Translations under genes and position numbers: made by a program
Part shown: positions 1-9,404 of the stretch, piece by piece
Layout: every line of letters starts with the position of its first letter
Position numbering within the stretch: position 1 is the stretch's first letter
Origin: Methanoculleus sp.
GTDB taxonomy: Archaea; Halobacteriota; Methanomicrobia; Methanomicrobiales; Methanoculleaceae
Assembly: GCF_030019085.1 (NCBI RefSeq)
Contig: NZ_JASEFJ010000010.1
Coordinates: forward strand, 1-64,000
Length of the DNA: 64,000 nt
Direction of reading: 5' to 3'
Notes under the pieces: model-generated
What the model saw: only the letters and a program-made list of their open reading frames with translations
Told to the model about the DNA's origin: nothing
Database searches by the model: none

Positions 1-243
1 GTTCTCCTGTGTCAACACAACCCCATCACCGAGATCCTGTTTCTGCCCCCGCCCCACGGGGGGTGGAGAAAGGGATCCTTCGCTTTATGCAGCGTTACTG
101 AACCGTGGTGCTCCGGTAGCAGAATATCTGCCGCAATGCCGGGTAGGTGAGAGGGTAAGGTCTCGAAAAGTATGTTTAAACGGCCTATTTACGAGAAATC
201 GGCGGGACATCAGACGGCGGTTGGCACCCACCCAGATCAGGCC

Positions 244-1371
244 TCAAGCCTCTTTCTTCGGCGCAAACAGTTCACCTTCTCTTACCAGTCGGCCCAGGAA
301 CGACTGCAGGTAAACACCAAAGAATGCGCAGAAGAGTCCTCCTATGATCGAGACGACAATGTAGACTACCCCATCCGCGCTCGTTACCGGGAACCCCGGA
401 ATATCGCTGCTGATCGAGAGTATATAGACGCTTGCCCCATAGGCGATGGCCCCTATTGCAAGGATAAAGAACGGCAGGGCAATCACACGCTGGATGGTCT
501 CACGCTCGTTTAAGAAGATATCGATGATCTTTCCCACCGATGCAACCAGGCCTGCCACAACGAACCAGGCCACCGCCCCATAGATGAATGCCAGAACCTG
601 GATGACGATGCCAAAAGGTACGTAATACTCCAGAAGGCTGACAAGCCCCATTATGACACCGACTATGCAGAGCAGTATTGCGGCAATGTATGAGACAAAA
701 GTAAACCTGCCACCATGGAGGGATGCTTTCAACGATTTTACCAGGTAACTAAAGAACTCGTCAATTCCCATCCCCTTAAAGAGCAGGTAGATGCCGATAA
801 CACCGACAACTACGATGATTGCAACCTCAGGGTATCCAAGCAGATAACCCAGCGCATAAAGGAGCATGGCAAGCCCGATCGGAACAAGCACAATCCTTGA
901 GACCTTCGGATCGTCAAGGAAACGTCTCAGGATGTAGTATGTTCCCTCCAGGTTCGGCATCTGGTTGACCACGACCTTCCGCACGCTGCTAACCGGCACC
1001 CGCGACTGGATGACCGGCATAACATACTCATCCTCTGCACCGTCCGTCACGACAATACAGGATGTCGCATCGGTTACCTTGAGGACAGTATCGAGGCCTG
1101 TCGCAACACGTCGGTCACCCTCGATCAGGTTCATGTGATTACCACAGATAATAGCGATGGCAACCTCCTCTCCCCGCGCGGCAAGTTCATCATAGATTTT
1201 GATAGTTTCGAAGAGAGCGTTGACATCGGAATCCTCCGGATCGGCCAGGGCGAGCGATGTCGCTGCATGCAGGCACCCCTCCCTGCCCATGATGGGACCT
1301 TCGATCCCGGCCTTAAAGCCGAGATCATCATCGCGATCGACACAGAGGATAAGCGTCCGCTCTTTTGCCAT
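244..1371 (-). CDS. DUF373 family membrane protein
   Basis: A 375-residue protein that fits the archaeal DUF373 family. The N-terminal third (about residues 1-150) is soluble and begins with a strand followed by an acidic loop (LILCVDRDDDLG). The rest is strongly hydrophobic, with roughly six to eight membrane segments from about residue 155 to 365 and a short charged tail. The family's function is unknown; the acidic N-terminal motif hints at metal or phosphate binding, which is inference. It lies about 60 bases downstream of the coiled-coil gene on the same strand, so the two may be co-transcribed. The ATG at 1371 fits the conserved N-terminus. Confidence 0.85.
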   Translation of the reverse strand: MAKERTLILCVDRDDDLGFKAGIEGPIMGREGCLHAATSLALADPEDSDVNALFETIKIYDELAARGEEVAIAIICGNHMNLIEGDRRVATGLDTVLKVTDATSCIVVTDGAEDEYVMPVIQSRVPVSSVRKVVVNQMPNLEGTYYILRRFLDDPKVSRIVLVPIGLAMLLYALGYLLGYPEVAIIVVVGVIGIYLLFKGMGIDEFFSYLVKSLKASLHGGRFTFVSYIAAILLCIVGVIMGLVSLLEYYVPFGIVIQVLAFIYGAVAWFVVAGLVASVGKIIDIFLNERETIQRVIALPFFILAIGAIAYGASVYILSISSDIPGFPVTSADGVVYIVVSIIGGLFCAFFGVYLQSFLGRLVREGELFAPKKEA

Positions 1372-1430
1372 TCACTAGAACATCTTGCTGGAACTATTAA
1401 ATAATTATCAGGGCACAAAAAAGAAAAGTG

Positions 1431-2291
1431 TTAGATGAGCTTTGCACGCTGTAGCAGGAGCAGATCGTCGGTTGTAATCTTTTCACCGTCGCGGAACTGC
1501 TGGAAGACACGTTCCGCCTCTTTCCGGACGGCTTTCTGCTCCCTGGTAACCTTGGTCTTCTTGGTCTTCTTTCTAAGACCAGATATAACCTTATCGTAAT
1601 CACGGAGTTCCTTCTGACAGGCGATGAACAATCTGTGCTCCTCGTCCGCCGCCTCTTGAGCCTCGACAAATTTCTGATGAGCACGGTCGGCTTCCTCGCG
1701 AGCCTTGTCGGCCTTACGGTAAGCCTCAACCATCAGGTCATGGTGCTGCTGGGCGAGTTCAGCCATCTCTGTGACCTTTTTATGGATCTCAGAGGCCTGC
1801 CTGCGGAGTTCTCTGGCCTCGGCAAGTTTCGCCCGCATCTCTTTGTTCTGCTCGAGTTCGGCCTCCTGTTCCTTCACCAGCGCTTTCAGGTGCTTGATCT
1901 TCTCGATCAGTTCTCGTTCTTTATCGGTGCTGTAGACCTCGGTCTGCTGCTTGAACTCCAGGTGCTCGATCTGCTTCTGCAGTTCTTTGATGCTCCGGTT
2001 CTGGAGGTTGCCATGCTCCCTCTTGAAAGCCTCGATCTCCTCAAAGAGGACGTTTGCACGCTCGTTATACTTGTTTCTCTCATCTTTCAGCGCCTGGACA
2101 TCCTTATTTATCCTGTCCCGCTCTTCCTTGTGTCGTTGCGCCTCCTCTACATATTCGCGGGTCTGGGCATTCAGCTCATTGCGTTCCCGGGCGTTTTTGC
2201 TGGCAAGTGCATTCAACTCGTTACGCCGGTTTTTGTGCTGTTCAGACTCCGCAAGAATTTTTTTTCGTTTTTCAATCAGATCGTTCAGCAT
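1431..2291 (-). CDS. Archaeal coiled-coil protein (COG1340-like)
   Basis: A 286-residue protein made almost entirely of heptad-like charged helix from about residue 5 to 265, rich in Glu, Lys, Arg and Gln and without membrane segments or a signal peptide. This matches the uncharacterised archaeal coiled-coil proteins of COG1340. No enzymatic motif is visible, so a structural or scaffolding role is the most that can be inferred. The ATG at 2291 is preceded by a GAGG-type ribosome site. The gene lies between ftsZ2 and the DUF373 gene on the same strand. Confidence 0.85.
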   Translation of the reverse strand: MLNDLIEKRKKILAESEQHKNRRNELNALASKNARERNELNAQTREYVEEAQRHKEERDRINKDVQALKDERNKYNERANVLFEEIEAFKREHGNLQNRSIKELQKQIEHLEFKQQTEVYSTDKERELIEKIKHLKALVKEQEAELEQNKEMRAKLAEARELRRQASEIHKKVTEMAELAQQHHDLMVEAYRKADKAREEADRAHQKFVEAQEAADEEHRLFIACQKELRDYDKVISGLRKKTKKTKVTREQKAVRKEAERVFQQFRDGEKITTDDLLLLQRAKLI

Positions 2292-2323
2292 TCTTTACCA
2301 ATCCTCGACATTCGGTACCTGTT

Positions 2324-2452
2324 TCATAACCCAACCCGCAGGGGACCACTTCCATACTGCTGCAGGAACGCCTGGACTCGTGTAGCGGTTACATCACAAG
2401 AAAAGACTTTTCCGGACTCGCGATCCTGACCATCGCTCATCTGCCTGCTCAT
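2324..2452 (-). CDS. Possible small protein, 42 residues
   Basis: A short open frame beginning MSRQMSDGQDRESG and ending 32 bases before the coiled-coil gene, on the same strand. It has an ATG and a weak upstream GGGG, and a TATA-like sequence lies about 80 bases upstream. The composition is plausible for a small soluble protein (mixed polar, with a short hydrophobic stretch near VQAFLQQYG), but no family is recognised. It could be a leader peptide or simply part of the untranslated leader of the downstream gene. Confidence 0.3.
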   Translation of the reverse strand: MSRQMSDGQDRESGKVFSCDVTATRVQAFLQQYGSGPLRVGL

Positions 2453-2528
2453 GTGTTCAACCCCGGTACCCTGGCACCGCAGACCTTAGCGGTCTCTGCC
2501 CTGCACAACACACCCCGTGCGGGGGAGG

Positions 2529-2537
2529 ATTATACAA
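2529..2537 (-). promoter_or_regulatory. TATA-like box for the coiled-coil gene
   Basis: On the minus strand this reads TTGTATAAT, a plausible archaeal TATA box. Transcription would start about 25 bases downstream, near 2505, ahead of the small frame at 2452 and the coiled-coil gene. A GC-rich palindrome (CCCCGTGCGGGG, 2513-2524) lies just downstream of the box, around the expected start. It could be a terminator for ftsZ2 or an operator. Confidence 0.35.
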
Positions 2538-2657
2538 GAACGTCTATATCTCAAATGTCATCTGTCGTCTTAAGTATTTCGCAGTGGCGAAAAAAGCCGT
2601 CGTCGCTCTCAACCGACCCGGTTCAAAAGAATATGAAAGAGGGTAGGGGAGGAGTGA

Positions 2658-3782
2658 TCACATAAAATCAATAAGGTGCCCGCTCGCGGCATCCTTTGCC
2701 AGGCGCCTGTTGGCTGATACCACAGGTCTTGACGAGACCTGATCGTAGGCGCGATGGTTTCCGAGGATCTGTGCACTTTTCACACCGGTCATGATCGCCA
2801 TGACACGGACTCTACCTTCGAAGTCGCTGTTCACCCGTGCCCCCCAGATGACGTCGGCGTGGGGGTCAAGTTCGTAGGTCAGGGAGCTTGCGATCTCCTC
2901 TGCGTCCTGGAGGGTCAGGTCGTTGCCACCGGTTATGTGGATGAGACTCCCCGTTGCTCCGCGGTAGTCGATGTCAAGCAATGGGTGGTTGAGACACTCA
3001 TGAACGACGCTCTCTGCCTTGTTCTGTTGCTTGCTCTCACCGACCAGCATCACGGCGACCCCGCCCTTGCTCATGATGGCACGCACATCAGCGTAATCGA
3101 TGTTTATAAGCGACGGTTCGGTGATCGTCTCGCTAATTCCCTTAACGGTCTCCGCGATGAGCTGGTCCATTACAGAGAAGGCCTGACCGAGAGGCAGGTT
3201 GGGGACGAACTTGATAAGACGGTTGTTGTCAAGCACAATCACCGAGTCGGCAGCGCCTGAGAGCGCTTCCATCCCCTCTTCCGCACGGAGAAGCCGGGCT
3301 TTCTCAACCTGGAAGGGATAACTGACCATCCCGACGACAATCGCCCCCTGATCCTTTGCGATCTGTGCGACAACCGGGGCTGTGCCCGTGCCGGTACCTC
3401 CACCCATACCGGCGGTGATGAAGACCAGATCCGCATCACAGAGGAGAGCCTCAAGGGTCGGTCGGGCCATCTCGGCTGCGCGCCTGCCAACATCCGGGAA
3501 ACCGCCAGCCCCGAGGCCCTTGGTGAGCGACTTGCCGACAAGAACCCGCTTGTCGGCGCGGATCATGTCAAGATGCTGCTTGTCCGTATTGATCGCGATG
3601 GTCTCGGCACCGGTAACCTGCATGTGGTAAAGGCGGTTGACTGTGTTGTTCCCCGCACCACCGCACCCCACGATGACAATGCGCGGCTGGCCAAGGATGT
3701 CATCCTCGGCCTCGTCCATTTCTGATTTCAGATATTTTTCACGCTCTGCGTGCTTCAACGCCTCGTTAATGATCGTCTGCAT
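2658..3782 (-). CDS. ftsZ2: Cell division protein FtsZ2
   Basis: A 374-residue tubulin-like GTPase that polymerises at the archaeal division site. The nucleotide loop (GCGGAGNN) lies near residue 40, the tubulin signature [10 protein letters not shown] near residue 125, and the T7-region NIDYADVR follows. The N-terminus ([15 protein letters not shown]) and the GMVSYPF segment resemble haloarchaeal FtsZ2 rather than FtsZ1, as I recall those families. A GGAGGT ribosome site fits the second of two adjacent ATG codons (3782); the frame extends to 3932 but that part overlaps the upstream gene. It forms an operon with the RHH gene 10 bases upstream. Confidence 0.95.
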   Translation of the reverse strand: MQTIINEALKHAEREKYLKSEMDEAEDDILGQPRIVIVGCGGAGNNTVNRLYHMQVTGAETIAINTDKQHLDMIRADKRVLVGKSLTKGLGAGGFPDVGRRAAEMARPTLEALLCDADLVFITAGMGGGTGTGTAPVVAQIAKDQGAIVVGMVSYPFQVEKARLLRAEEGMEALSGAADSVIVLDNNRLIKFVPNLPLGQAFSVMDQLIAETVKGISETITEPSLINIDYADVRAIMSKGGVAVMLVGESKQQNKAESVVHECLNHPLLDIDYRGATGSLIHITGGNDLTLQDAEEIASSLTYELDPHADVIWGARVNSDFEGRVRVMAIMTGVKSAQILGNHRAYDQVSSRPVVSANRRLAKDAASGHLIDFM

Positions 3783-3792
3783 CATATACCTC

Positions 3793-3972
3793 CTAACCGT
3801 TGAATGAGATCTGATCGGCCTCGCGCATGACGCGGTCTCCATGCTTTTCAAGAAGCGCTCTGACAGAATATCGCACGGCCTCCGATACCGTGGGGAACTC
3901 ACCTGCCTCCACCAGCTTCTCGAGCATCTCAACCTGTTGTCGTGGCAATCTGATAGTGATCCGATCCATCAT
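3793..3972 (-). CDS. cdrS: Ribbon-helix-helix regulator, CdrS-like
   Basis: A 59-residue protein with the classic ribbon-helix-helix pattern: a short strand (RITIRLP), a helix with [13 protein letters not shown], then [16 protein letters not shown]. It closely resembles haloarchaeal CdrS, a small RHH transcription factor encoded directly before ftsZ2 and shown to control cell division genes. Here too the gene lies 10 bases before ftsZ2. A GTG at 3981 would add three residues, but the ATG pair at 3972/3969 gives the usual N-terminus. The upstream region carries repeated TCAGACAA-type half sites that could be its own operator. Confidence 0.88.
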   Translation of the reverse strand: MMDRITIRLPRQQVEMLEKLVEAGEFPTVSEAVRYSVRALLEKHGDRVMREADQISFNG

Positions 3973-3986
3973 TCCAATCACTCATA

Positions 3987-4056
3987 TCTGACAATTAGCA
4001 GCCTTTAAGCAGACAACTGTCAGACAATTGTACTCCTTTTGTCTGATTGTATCAGA
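3987..4056. promoter_or_regulatory. Repeated half-sites upstream of cdrS-ftsZ2
   Basis: Within 70 bases the motif TCTGACAATT/CAGACAATT and its complement TTGTCTG occur about five times: TCTGACAATT (3987-3996), CAGACAA (4010-4016), CAGACAATT (4021-4029), TTGTCTG (4039-4045) and TCAGA (4052-4056). The set contains both direct and inverted copies, as expected for a dimeric RHH regulator binding several sites. The region lies between the divergent cdrS-ftsZ2 and cobD genes, so it could affect either. Autoregulation by the CdrS-like protein is inference. Confidence 0.5.
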
Positions 4057-4169
4057 TAAGCCATAATAACATTTGTATTGGATATAAACCTGTCGATATG
4101 TTTCTTTGTTCGGGATAACGATTTTATGGGTTGCAGACGACAAAATATCCTCAAAGGTTTGCCATCGAT

Positions 4170-5171
4170 ATGCGAGAGTATCTTCCCGAGAGAGCGGAAC
4201 ATGGCGGCCGGGTGCGCTGGCATCGCAGCCGTGAGACGACAGAGAATGTAGTTGACTTCAGCGCGAACATGAACCCCTACCCTCCAGATATCCCCTGGAC
4301 TCCTGATCTTTCGGCACTGAAAGACTACCCGGACGACCGGTATGAGGAGCTGAAAGAGGTGATCTCCAGGACGTTCGGGCGTGATGCCGCGGAGGTAACA
4401 GTCGGGAACGGATCGGTCGAGCTGATCCGCGCGTTCTGCTACGCGGTGCTCGGACCTGGTGATGCCGCCTGTATCGAGACACCCACGTTTGCCGAGTATG
4501 AGGTTGCTGTGAGGCTCGCCGGTGGCAGGTGCGTCAGAGGGGACGAAGGCGCCACCGTCCGGTTTCTCTGCAACCCGAACAACCCCACCGGTGCTCTCCT
4601 TTCCCGCATGGAAGTCTGCCGGGCGCTTGATACAGTTGCAAGGCACGGCGGTTACCTGTTCCTTGACGAGGCATTCATAGAGCTCGCCGACCCGCGCCAG
4701 AGCCTTGTAGATCTGCCCCACGAGAACCTCTTCGTGCTGCGATCCCTCACAAAGAGTTTTGCCGTCCCGGGGATCCGGTTTGGCTACGGGTTTGGCAACC
4801 CCGAACTCATCGACCGGATTGAGAGGGTGCGCCTGCCCTGGACGGTGAACACGTTCGCCGAGTCCTTTGCGATCGAGGCCTTCTGCCACTACGATCTCCT
4901 GGAAGAGTCAAGGAAGCGAATTGGAGAAGAACGGGCATGGCTTTCCAGAAGGCTGGAGGAACTCGGTCTCGTCTGCGCGCCACCTTCGGCAAATTACATC
5001 CTGGTCGAGATCCCGATGGAGTCTGGAATGCTCAGCGAACGTCTCCTCTCGAGGGGCATCCTGGTGCGGGACTGCCAGTCTTTCGGGCTCCCCCACCATA
5101 TACGTGTGGCCGTACGAACCCGCGAGGAGAACCGGCAACTCATAGAGGCTCTCGAAGCATGCTTGCACTGA
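4170..5171 (+). CDS. cobD: L-threonine-O-3-phosphate decarboxylase-like aminotransferase
   Basis: A 333-residue fold-type I PLP enzyme of the histidinol-phosphate aminotransferase/CobD group. It has the substrate-loop motif NPNNPTG, the FLDEAF segment and the PLP lysine in SLTKSFAVPG. CobD makes (R)-1-amino-2-propanol phosphate for the cobamide nucleotide loop. The assignment over HisC rests mainly on overlap with cobY, another nucleotide-loop gene, and on an N-terminus (EHGGRVRW) that resembles the HGG motif of CobD proteins. I start at the ATG at 4170; a TTG at 4131 in the same frame is less likely. Confidence 0.8.
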   Translation: MREYLPERAEHGGRVRWHRSRETTENVVDFSANMNPYPPDIPWTPDLSALKDYPDDRYEELKEVISRTFGRDAAEVTVGNGSVELIRAFCYAVLGPGDAACIETPTFAEYEVAVRLAGGRCVRGDEGATVRFLCNPNNPTGALLSRMEVCRALDTVARHGGYLFLDEAFIELADPRQSLVDLPHENLFVLRSLTKSFAVPGIRFGYGFGNPELIDRIERVRLPWTVNTFAESFAIEAFCHYDLLEESRKRIGEERAWLSRRLEELGLVCAPPSANYILVEIPMESGMLSERLLSRGILVRDCQSFGLPHHIRVAVRTREENRQLIEALEACLH

Positions 5172-5767
5172 TCATGGCCGGCGGGGAGGGGTCGCGGCTC
5201 GGGATGGGCGAAAAACCCCTAGTCACCATCTGCGGGCGACCGATGCTCTCCTATGTGATCGATGCCTTCTCCACCGCAGGCCACGAGGTGATTGTTGTGG
5301 CCTCACACAGGACACCGTTCACAAAGAACTGGTGCCGGGCACAGGGCCTCACCATCTACGACGCAAAAGGGCTTGGCTACGTTGAGGACATCAATGCCGC
5401 TGTGGCCGACCTTGAGGAGGAGGGAAGACCTCTCTTCACCTGTGTATCCGATCTGCCATGCCTTGCAGCCGAGATTATTGCGGATATCGAGGCCGCCTGG
5501 CGCCGCTCGGGACTGCCGGCATGCTCCACCTGGGTGCCCCGCGATCTCTGTCTTGAGCATGGTTGCCGCACGCAATACACAGAGATAATCAGCGGTGTTC
5601 CCGCCTGCCCCGCCGGGGTCAACATTCTTACAGCCAGTCGGGAAGCTGGGACGCCAGAGGAGGAGGTGCAGGTTCTCCTGCATGACCGGAGGCTTGCTTT
5701 CAACATAAACACACGCGAGGAACTTGCGGTGGTGCAGCGGTATCTCTGCGGGGATCGTCAGAAGTAG
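5159..5767 (+). CDS. cobY: Adenosylcobinamide-phosphate guanylyltransferase
   Basis: A 202-residue nucleotidyltransferase with the N-terminal GTP-binding signature MAGGEGSRLGMGEKPL. It matches archaeal CobY, which transfers GMP to adenosylcobinamide phosphate in place of bacterial CobU. The conserved segments PMLSYVIDAF and CVSDLPCL fit the family. The ATG at 5159 lies inside the last codons of cobD (13-base overlap), indicating translational coupling. A related mannose- or molybdenum-type transferase is possible, but the cobD overlap favours CobY. Confidence 0.85.
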   Translation: MLALIMAGGEGSRLGMGEKPLVTICGRPMLSYVIDAFSTAGHEVIVVASHRTPFTKNWCRAQGLTIYDAKGLGYVEDINAAVADLEEEGRPLFTCVSDLPCLAAEIIADIEAAWRRSGLPACSTWVPRDLCLEHGCRTQYTEIISGVPACPAGVNILTASREAGTPEEEVQVLLHDRRLAFNINTREELAVVQRYLCGDRQK

Positions 5768-5952
5768 TCCGCGGCGTTTTTCGCCTCTATAACCCACTTC
5801 CTGTACTCAATTCCAGACGTTTCCAGTTCTGACTTCTGTGCAGGTGGTTCTCCAATGGCCTCGCGCCCTCTCGGGTGTCTGGACGCTCTTTTAACTATGC
5901 TCGAAAGAGGGACGGGGAAACCCTATTATCGGACAATTACCCACGTTTATAT

Positions 5953-7182
5953 ATGAGACCCTGCCGGGAAATCGAATTAGAGGGGCATATTATCGATTCA
6001 GGCATCATGACCATGGTTTTTGACAGGATCATGGACATGGGCGGTGAATTTGAGATTGTTACATTCAACGTCGGAAAATTGAAGACCGACACCAGTTACG
6101 CTCGGTTGCGCGTGACCGCTACTACCGATCAACAACTTGATGCCATTCTCTCCGAGCTCCACCGACTGGGCGCGCGCACCCCGGAGGTCGACGATGTCAT
6201 CCTTGTACCGGCAGAGGGTGACCGTATACTCCCGAAAGGGTTCTACTCGACCACCAACCACCCAACTTACGTGAAGTACAAAGGGGAATGGCTGCCTGTA
6301 GAGAATATCGAGATGGACTGCCACATCGTGATCGATGAGACGGAGAAACGTGCGATCTGCACCCCCATATCCAAGATCAGGGCGGGTGATCTCGTCGTGG
6401 TCAGCGAGACCGGTGTCAGGGTTGTCTACCCGGAGCGTCCGCGGAGGTCCAGCACGTTTGAGTTCATGCATGGGACTGTCTCATCTGAGCGACCGAGCAA
6501 GGCGATCATAGCAAAGATCGCTCGCGAGATCCTGAAACTGAAGAAGGAGGGCGGGAAGATCGCGCTTGTAGGTGGCCCTGCCATCGTCCACACAGGGGCG
6601 GCCGATGCCCTCGCGATGATGATCCGGAAGGGATACATCGATGTTCTCTTTGCCGGGAACGCCCTCGCCACCCACGATATAGAGTCAAACCTCTACGGCA
6701 CCTCGCTTGGGATGGACATCAAAACGGGCACGCTCATCACCGGTGGGCACAAGCACCACATACGCGCCATCAGCGAGATTATGAGAGCCGGTTCCATCAA
6801 GAACGCCGTCGAACAGGGGGTTGTCACCGGCGGAATCATGTATGAGTGCATAAAAAATGGCGTCCCGTTTGTGCTTGCCGGTTCCATCAGGGACGACGGC
6901 CCGCTCCCGGATGTGATTAGAGATGTTGTAGAGGCGCAGGACGCCATGCGACGGCATATTCATGATCTCTCGATGGTGGTGATGGTGGGGACGCTCCTCC
7001 ACTCGATCGCCGTCGGGAATTGCCTCCCATCCTATGTCAAGACCGTCTGCGTCGATATCAACCCCGCCTCGGTGACGAAACTGATGGACCGGGGCACGAC
7101 GCAGGCTATTGGCGTTGTAAGCGACGCAGGGACGTTCCTCCCGTTGCTCTGCGAGCAACTTGAGGAACTGGAGGGGCGTTAA
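5953..7182 (+). CDS. Archaeal ornithine cyclodeaminase-family protein (TIGR00300)
   Basis: A 409-residue protein of the TIGR00300 (LOR/SDH region) family. The N-terminus (REIELEGHIIDSG) and the following ferredoxin-like domain (MDMGGEFEIVTFNVGK) are typical. A C-terminal Rossmann-like domain contains ALVGGPAIVHTGA and the segments TGGHKHHIRAI and VCVDINPASVTKL. A methanococcal member has been reported to convert ornithine to proline; here that activity is inferred from family membership. The frame opens at 5875, but the ATG at 5953 matches the family start. Confidence 0.85.
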   Translation: MRPCREIELEGHIIDSGIMTMVFDRIMDMGGEFEIVTFNVGKLKTDTSYARLRVTATTDQQLDAILSELHRLGARTPEVDDVILVPAEGDRILPKGFYSTTNHPTYVKYKGEWLPVENIEMDCHIVIDETEKRAICTPISKIRAGDLVVVSETGVRVVYPERPRRSSTFEFMHGTVSSERPSKAIIAKIAREILKLKKEGGKIALVGGPAIVHTGAADALAMMIRKGYIDVLFAGNALATHDIESNLYGTSLGMDIKTGTLITGGHKHHIRAISEIMRAGSIKNAVEQGVVTGGIMYECIKNGVPFVLAGSIRDDGPLPDVIRDVVEAQDAMRRHIHDLSMVVMVGTLLHSIAVGNCLPSYVKTVCVDINPASVTKLMDRGTTQAIGVVSDAGTFLPLLCEQLEELEGR

Positions 7183-8165
7183 CGGGTAAGCGGCATGCAG
7201 TGAGGCTCCTCCTGCTCAAGCACAAACTTCCACTCTTCTTTGCATTCGCACTCCATCTCCGCAAGTGCGCGCAGGAGACCGACGTCTTTGTTCAGCGAGT
7301 AGTCAACAATCCCCTTCACAATCTGGCCATCGCAGGCACCACAGTTGTGCGGACCACGCATCTGCCCGCCACCGACGGGATCGCAGAGGATGTGCACCGG
7401 TGACTGAATCAGGACGTCCAGGACACTCCAGAGGTATGGCGGCCGGTAGGCATGCTCTCTCCAGAGGCGCTCGAGTTCGGTCCTGCTCTGGACGGTGCAG
7501 AGGTTCATGGAGATACTTTCGACCAGGGGAGCGAGATCCATGATGGAGTGGATCATGTCATCGCGCGCCTCACGTTCCGTCAGAAAAGGCGGTTTCATCA
7601 TCAGGTAGGCCTTAACGCCTGCTCCCGAGGCGTGAGCGATCTCTGTGGCGCGGAGGAAATCGGCATAGGTGAACCCCTTATCAATGCTCTTCTCCCGGAT
7701 GAGGTCGTTTGTGGTCTCAAGACCCATGGCGATTGTAAGAGGCATGGCCAACGTCCCGGTATCGATCGCATCACGAAACTCGCGAACAGGATCGGCCTCA
7801 ACGTATTCCGGCCGTGTCTCGACGATCAAGGCCTTGCCACGGAACGCCTCGGCAACGGCGTCGCGTGCGATTGGAGGTACCTCCATGGGGTCAAAGAAAC
7901 TGCCGGACGTGAATACCTTTACCATCTGGTAGTCGTCGTCGGGAAAGTTCTTTTTCACCCAGCGAACCTGACGGATGATCCGTTCGGCAAGTTCGTCCCC
8001 GGAAAGATCGGCGTAACGCTCGTGTCGGTAGCCGCACATCCGGCAACGGTTCCAGGAGCAGCCTCCGCTTCGAAAGATAACCGTCAGCGTTTCCAGGATC
8101 CGGCCGTTGTGGTGGTCTTTCCCGCGCCAGGATGCCAGCGGTTTCTCGGTCAAATGGGATAGCAT
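7179..8165 (-). CDS. Archaeosine synthase beta subunit, radical SAM
   Basis: A 328-residue radical SAM protein with a cluster-binding motif CSWNRCRMC (C-x4-C-x2-C) near residue 40 and a TIM-barrel-like body containing KVFTSGSFFDP and MGLETTND. A second Cys group near the C-terminus (CGACDG, ECECKE) may bind metal. It fits the RaSEA family, which works with ArcS to make archaeosine at position 15 of archaeal tRNA. The ATG at 8165 is chosen because the extension to 8273 would overlap the divergent neighbour. It converges on the TIGR00300 gene with a 4-base overlap. Confidence 0.85.
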   Translation of the reverse strand: MLSHLTEKPLASWRGKDHHNGRILETLTVIFRSGGCSWNRCRMCGYRHERYADLSGDELAERIIRQVRWVKKNFPDDDYQMVKVFTSGSFFDPMEVPPIARDAVAEAFRGKALIVETRPEYVEADPVREFRDAIDTGTLAMPLTIAMGLETTNDLIREKSIDKGFTYADFLRATEIAHASGAGVKAYLMMKPPFLTEREARDDMIHSIMDLAPLVESISMNLCTVQSRTELERLWREHAYRPPYLWSVLDVLIQSPVHILCDPVGGGQMRGPHNCGACDGQIVKGIVDYSLNKDVGLLRALAEMECECKEEWKFVLEQEEPHCMPLTR

Positions 8166-8193
8166 TATACCCCATATCCGTTGATCTAATGGT

Positions 8194-9279
8194 ATGAAAA
8201 GGATCGCATGGTTGACACTCATCGTAGCGTTGGTGCTCATAACACCCGCATCGGCCGCATACGTCTCTATCAACGCGCCACAGGAGGTCTACGTCGGCGA
8301 CCCGCTCGTCGTCAAGGGGACTTCGACCTTGGAAGGACAGCCGAGACCCTCGCTTAACCCCGGGTTCAGCACCGAGATCGTCCTCTACTACGCCCAGTAC
8401 ACCAAGCGCGAGGTGGACAGGAAGACGATCGTCGTCCAGGAAGACGGGACGTTCTCCGCGACTTTCGAGACAGAGGGGCTTGAACCCGGGCGGTACTCGA
8501 TTGAGATCATCGACCCCACAAAGACCACGTTTGGAGGCAGTTCGAAGACGCAGCAGCTGGTAACGCTGATCGATCGCTCAGGGATTATCACAATAGACTC
8601 TCCTCTCACCCAGGAGTTTGACGGTACTCTGGATATCCGGGGTTCTATCGCGGACCTGGGAGATGCTGGTGTGCAGATCAGGGTTGAACACGGTGGCTTT
8701 ATCGTCTACGGACCAACCTATCTTGCGACCGACAAAAACGGGGCGTTCTCCGTGGAGGTACCAATATCGGTCGGTGGCACCTACGAGGTAACCTTCCACG
8801 ACGCCAGAGGCTACATAGGTAGCCGTGAGTTTGTTGTGAGTGGTGCCGTGCAACCAACAGCAACCCCGGTGGTCCTCTCCGCAACCGCTCCTGCCAGTCG
8901 TTCCGCGCCAGCCTACTTCGAGGTGGAGACACCGGGCGGGACGGTAACAATAACAACCTCGTCCGGGTTCGACTGGGTCTTGGAGTACATCGACGAGAAG
9001 AACGAGCGCCACAGGGTCAACGAGAAAGGCATGCTTGAGCCTGAAAAGGTGGAGATTGCTACAGAGGGCGGCACGATATACCTGAAAGTCTATCCGCTGA
9101 GTTACAGTGATGATGCTACAGTGCAGGTCTTTGCAGCAAACGCCAGGGCAGTCAGGGTGAGTCAGACCGCGCCCTCTCTCTTCGGGGACGCGACCCCAAC
9201 GCCCACGCCGTCAACGCCACTACCGCCTCTCCTTGCGCTCCTCGCCATTTTTCTTCTAGTTCTCGCCCGGCGGGGATGA
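8194..9279 (+). CDS. Secreted, membrane-anchored Ig-like protein
   Basis: A 361-residue exported protein with a clear signal peptide (MKRIAWLTLIVALVLITPASA), two or three beta-rich Ig-like repeats (about residues 22-120, 125-220 and 230-320) and a Thr/Pro stretch before a C-terminal membrane helix ending in ARRG. Such proteins are common on the surface of Methanomicrobiales. No catalytic residues are apparent, so a structural or adhesive role is likely. It is transcribed divergently from the archaeosine gene, with 28 bases between start codons. Confidence 0.75.
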   Translation: MKRIAWLTLIVALVLITPASAAYVSINAPQEVYVGDPLVVKGTSTLEGQPRPSLNPGFSTEIVLYYAQYTKREVDRKTIVVQEDGTFSATFETEGLEPGRYSIEIIDPTKTTFGGSSKTQQLVTLIDRSGIITIDSPLTQEFDGTLDIRGSIADLGDAGVQIRVEHGGFIVYGPTYLATDKNGAFSVEVPISVGGTYEVTFHDARGYIGSREFVVSGAVQPTATPVVLSATAPASRSAPAYFEVETPGGTVTITTSSGFDWVLEYIDEKNERHRVNEKGMLEPEKVEIATEGGTIYLKVYPLSYSDDATVQVFAANARAVRVSQTAPSLFGDATPTPTPSTPLPPLLALLAIFLLVLARRG

Positions 9280-9319
9280 ACAATCTTTTTTTTGTACGCC
9301 GATCAATAGGTTAAGGCAG

Positions 9320-9404
9320 GCCGGGATAGTCTAGTCCGGTAAGGCGGCGGCCTTGAAAGCCGCTGGTGCTCTGCACCTCGGGAGTTCAAATCTCCCTCCC
9401 GGCG
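9320..9404 (+). tRNA. tRNA-Ser (UGA)
   Basis: An 85-base cloverleaf with acceptor arms GCCGGGA and TCCCGGC, a discriminator G, the anticodon loop CTTGAAA giving TGA, a long variable arm (about GGTGCTCTGCACC) as in class II serine tRNAs, and a T-loop TTCAAAT. No intron is seen and CCA is not encoded, as in most archaeal tRNAs. Confidence 0.95.

Noticed and set aside
4020-4889. Long 289-codon minus-strand frame opposite cobD
   Set aside because: It has no family pattern and mirrors codon structure of cobD, which has clear motifs on the other strand.
5767-5952. Small minus-strand gene ending GIEYRKWVIEAKNAADYF
   Set aside because: The frame looks protein-like but opens after a stop with no ATG, GTG or TTG, and it lies opposite the upstream region of the TIGR00300 gene.
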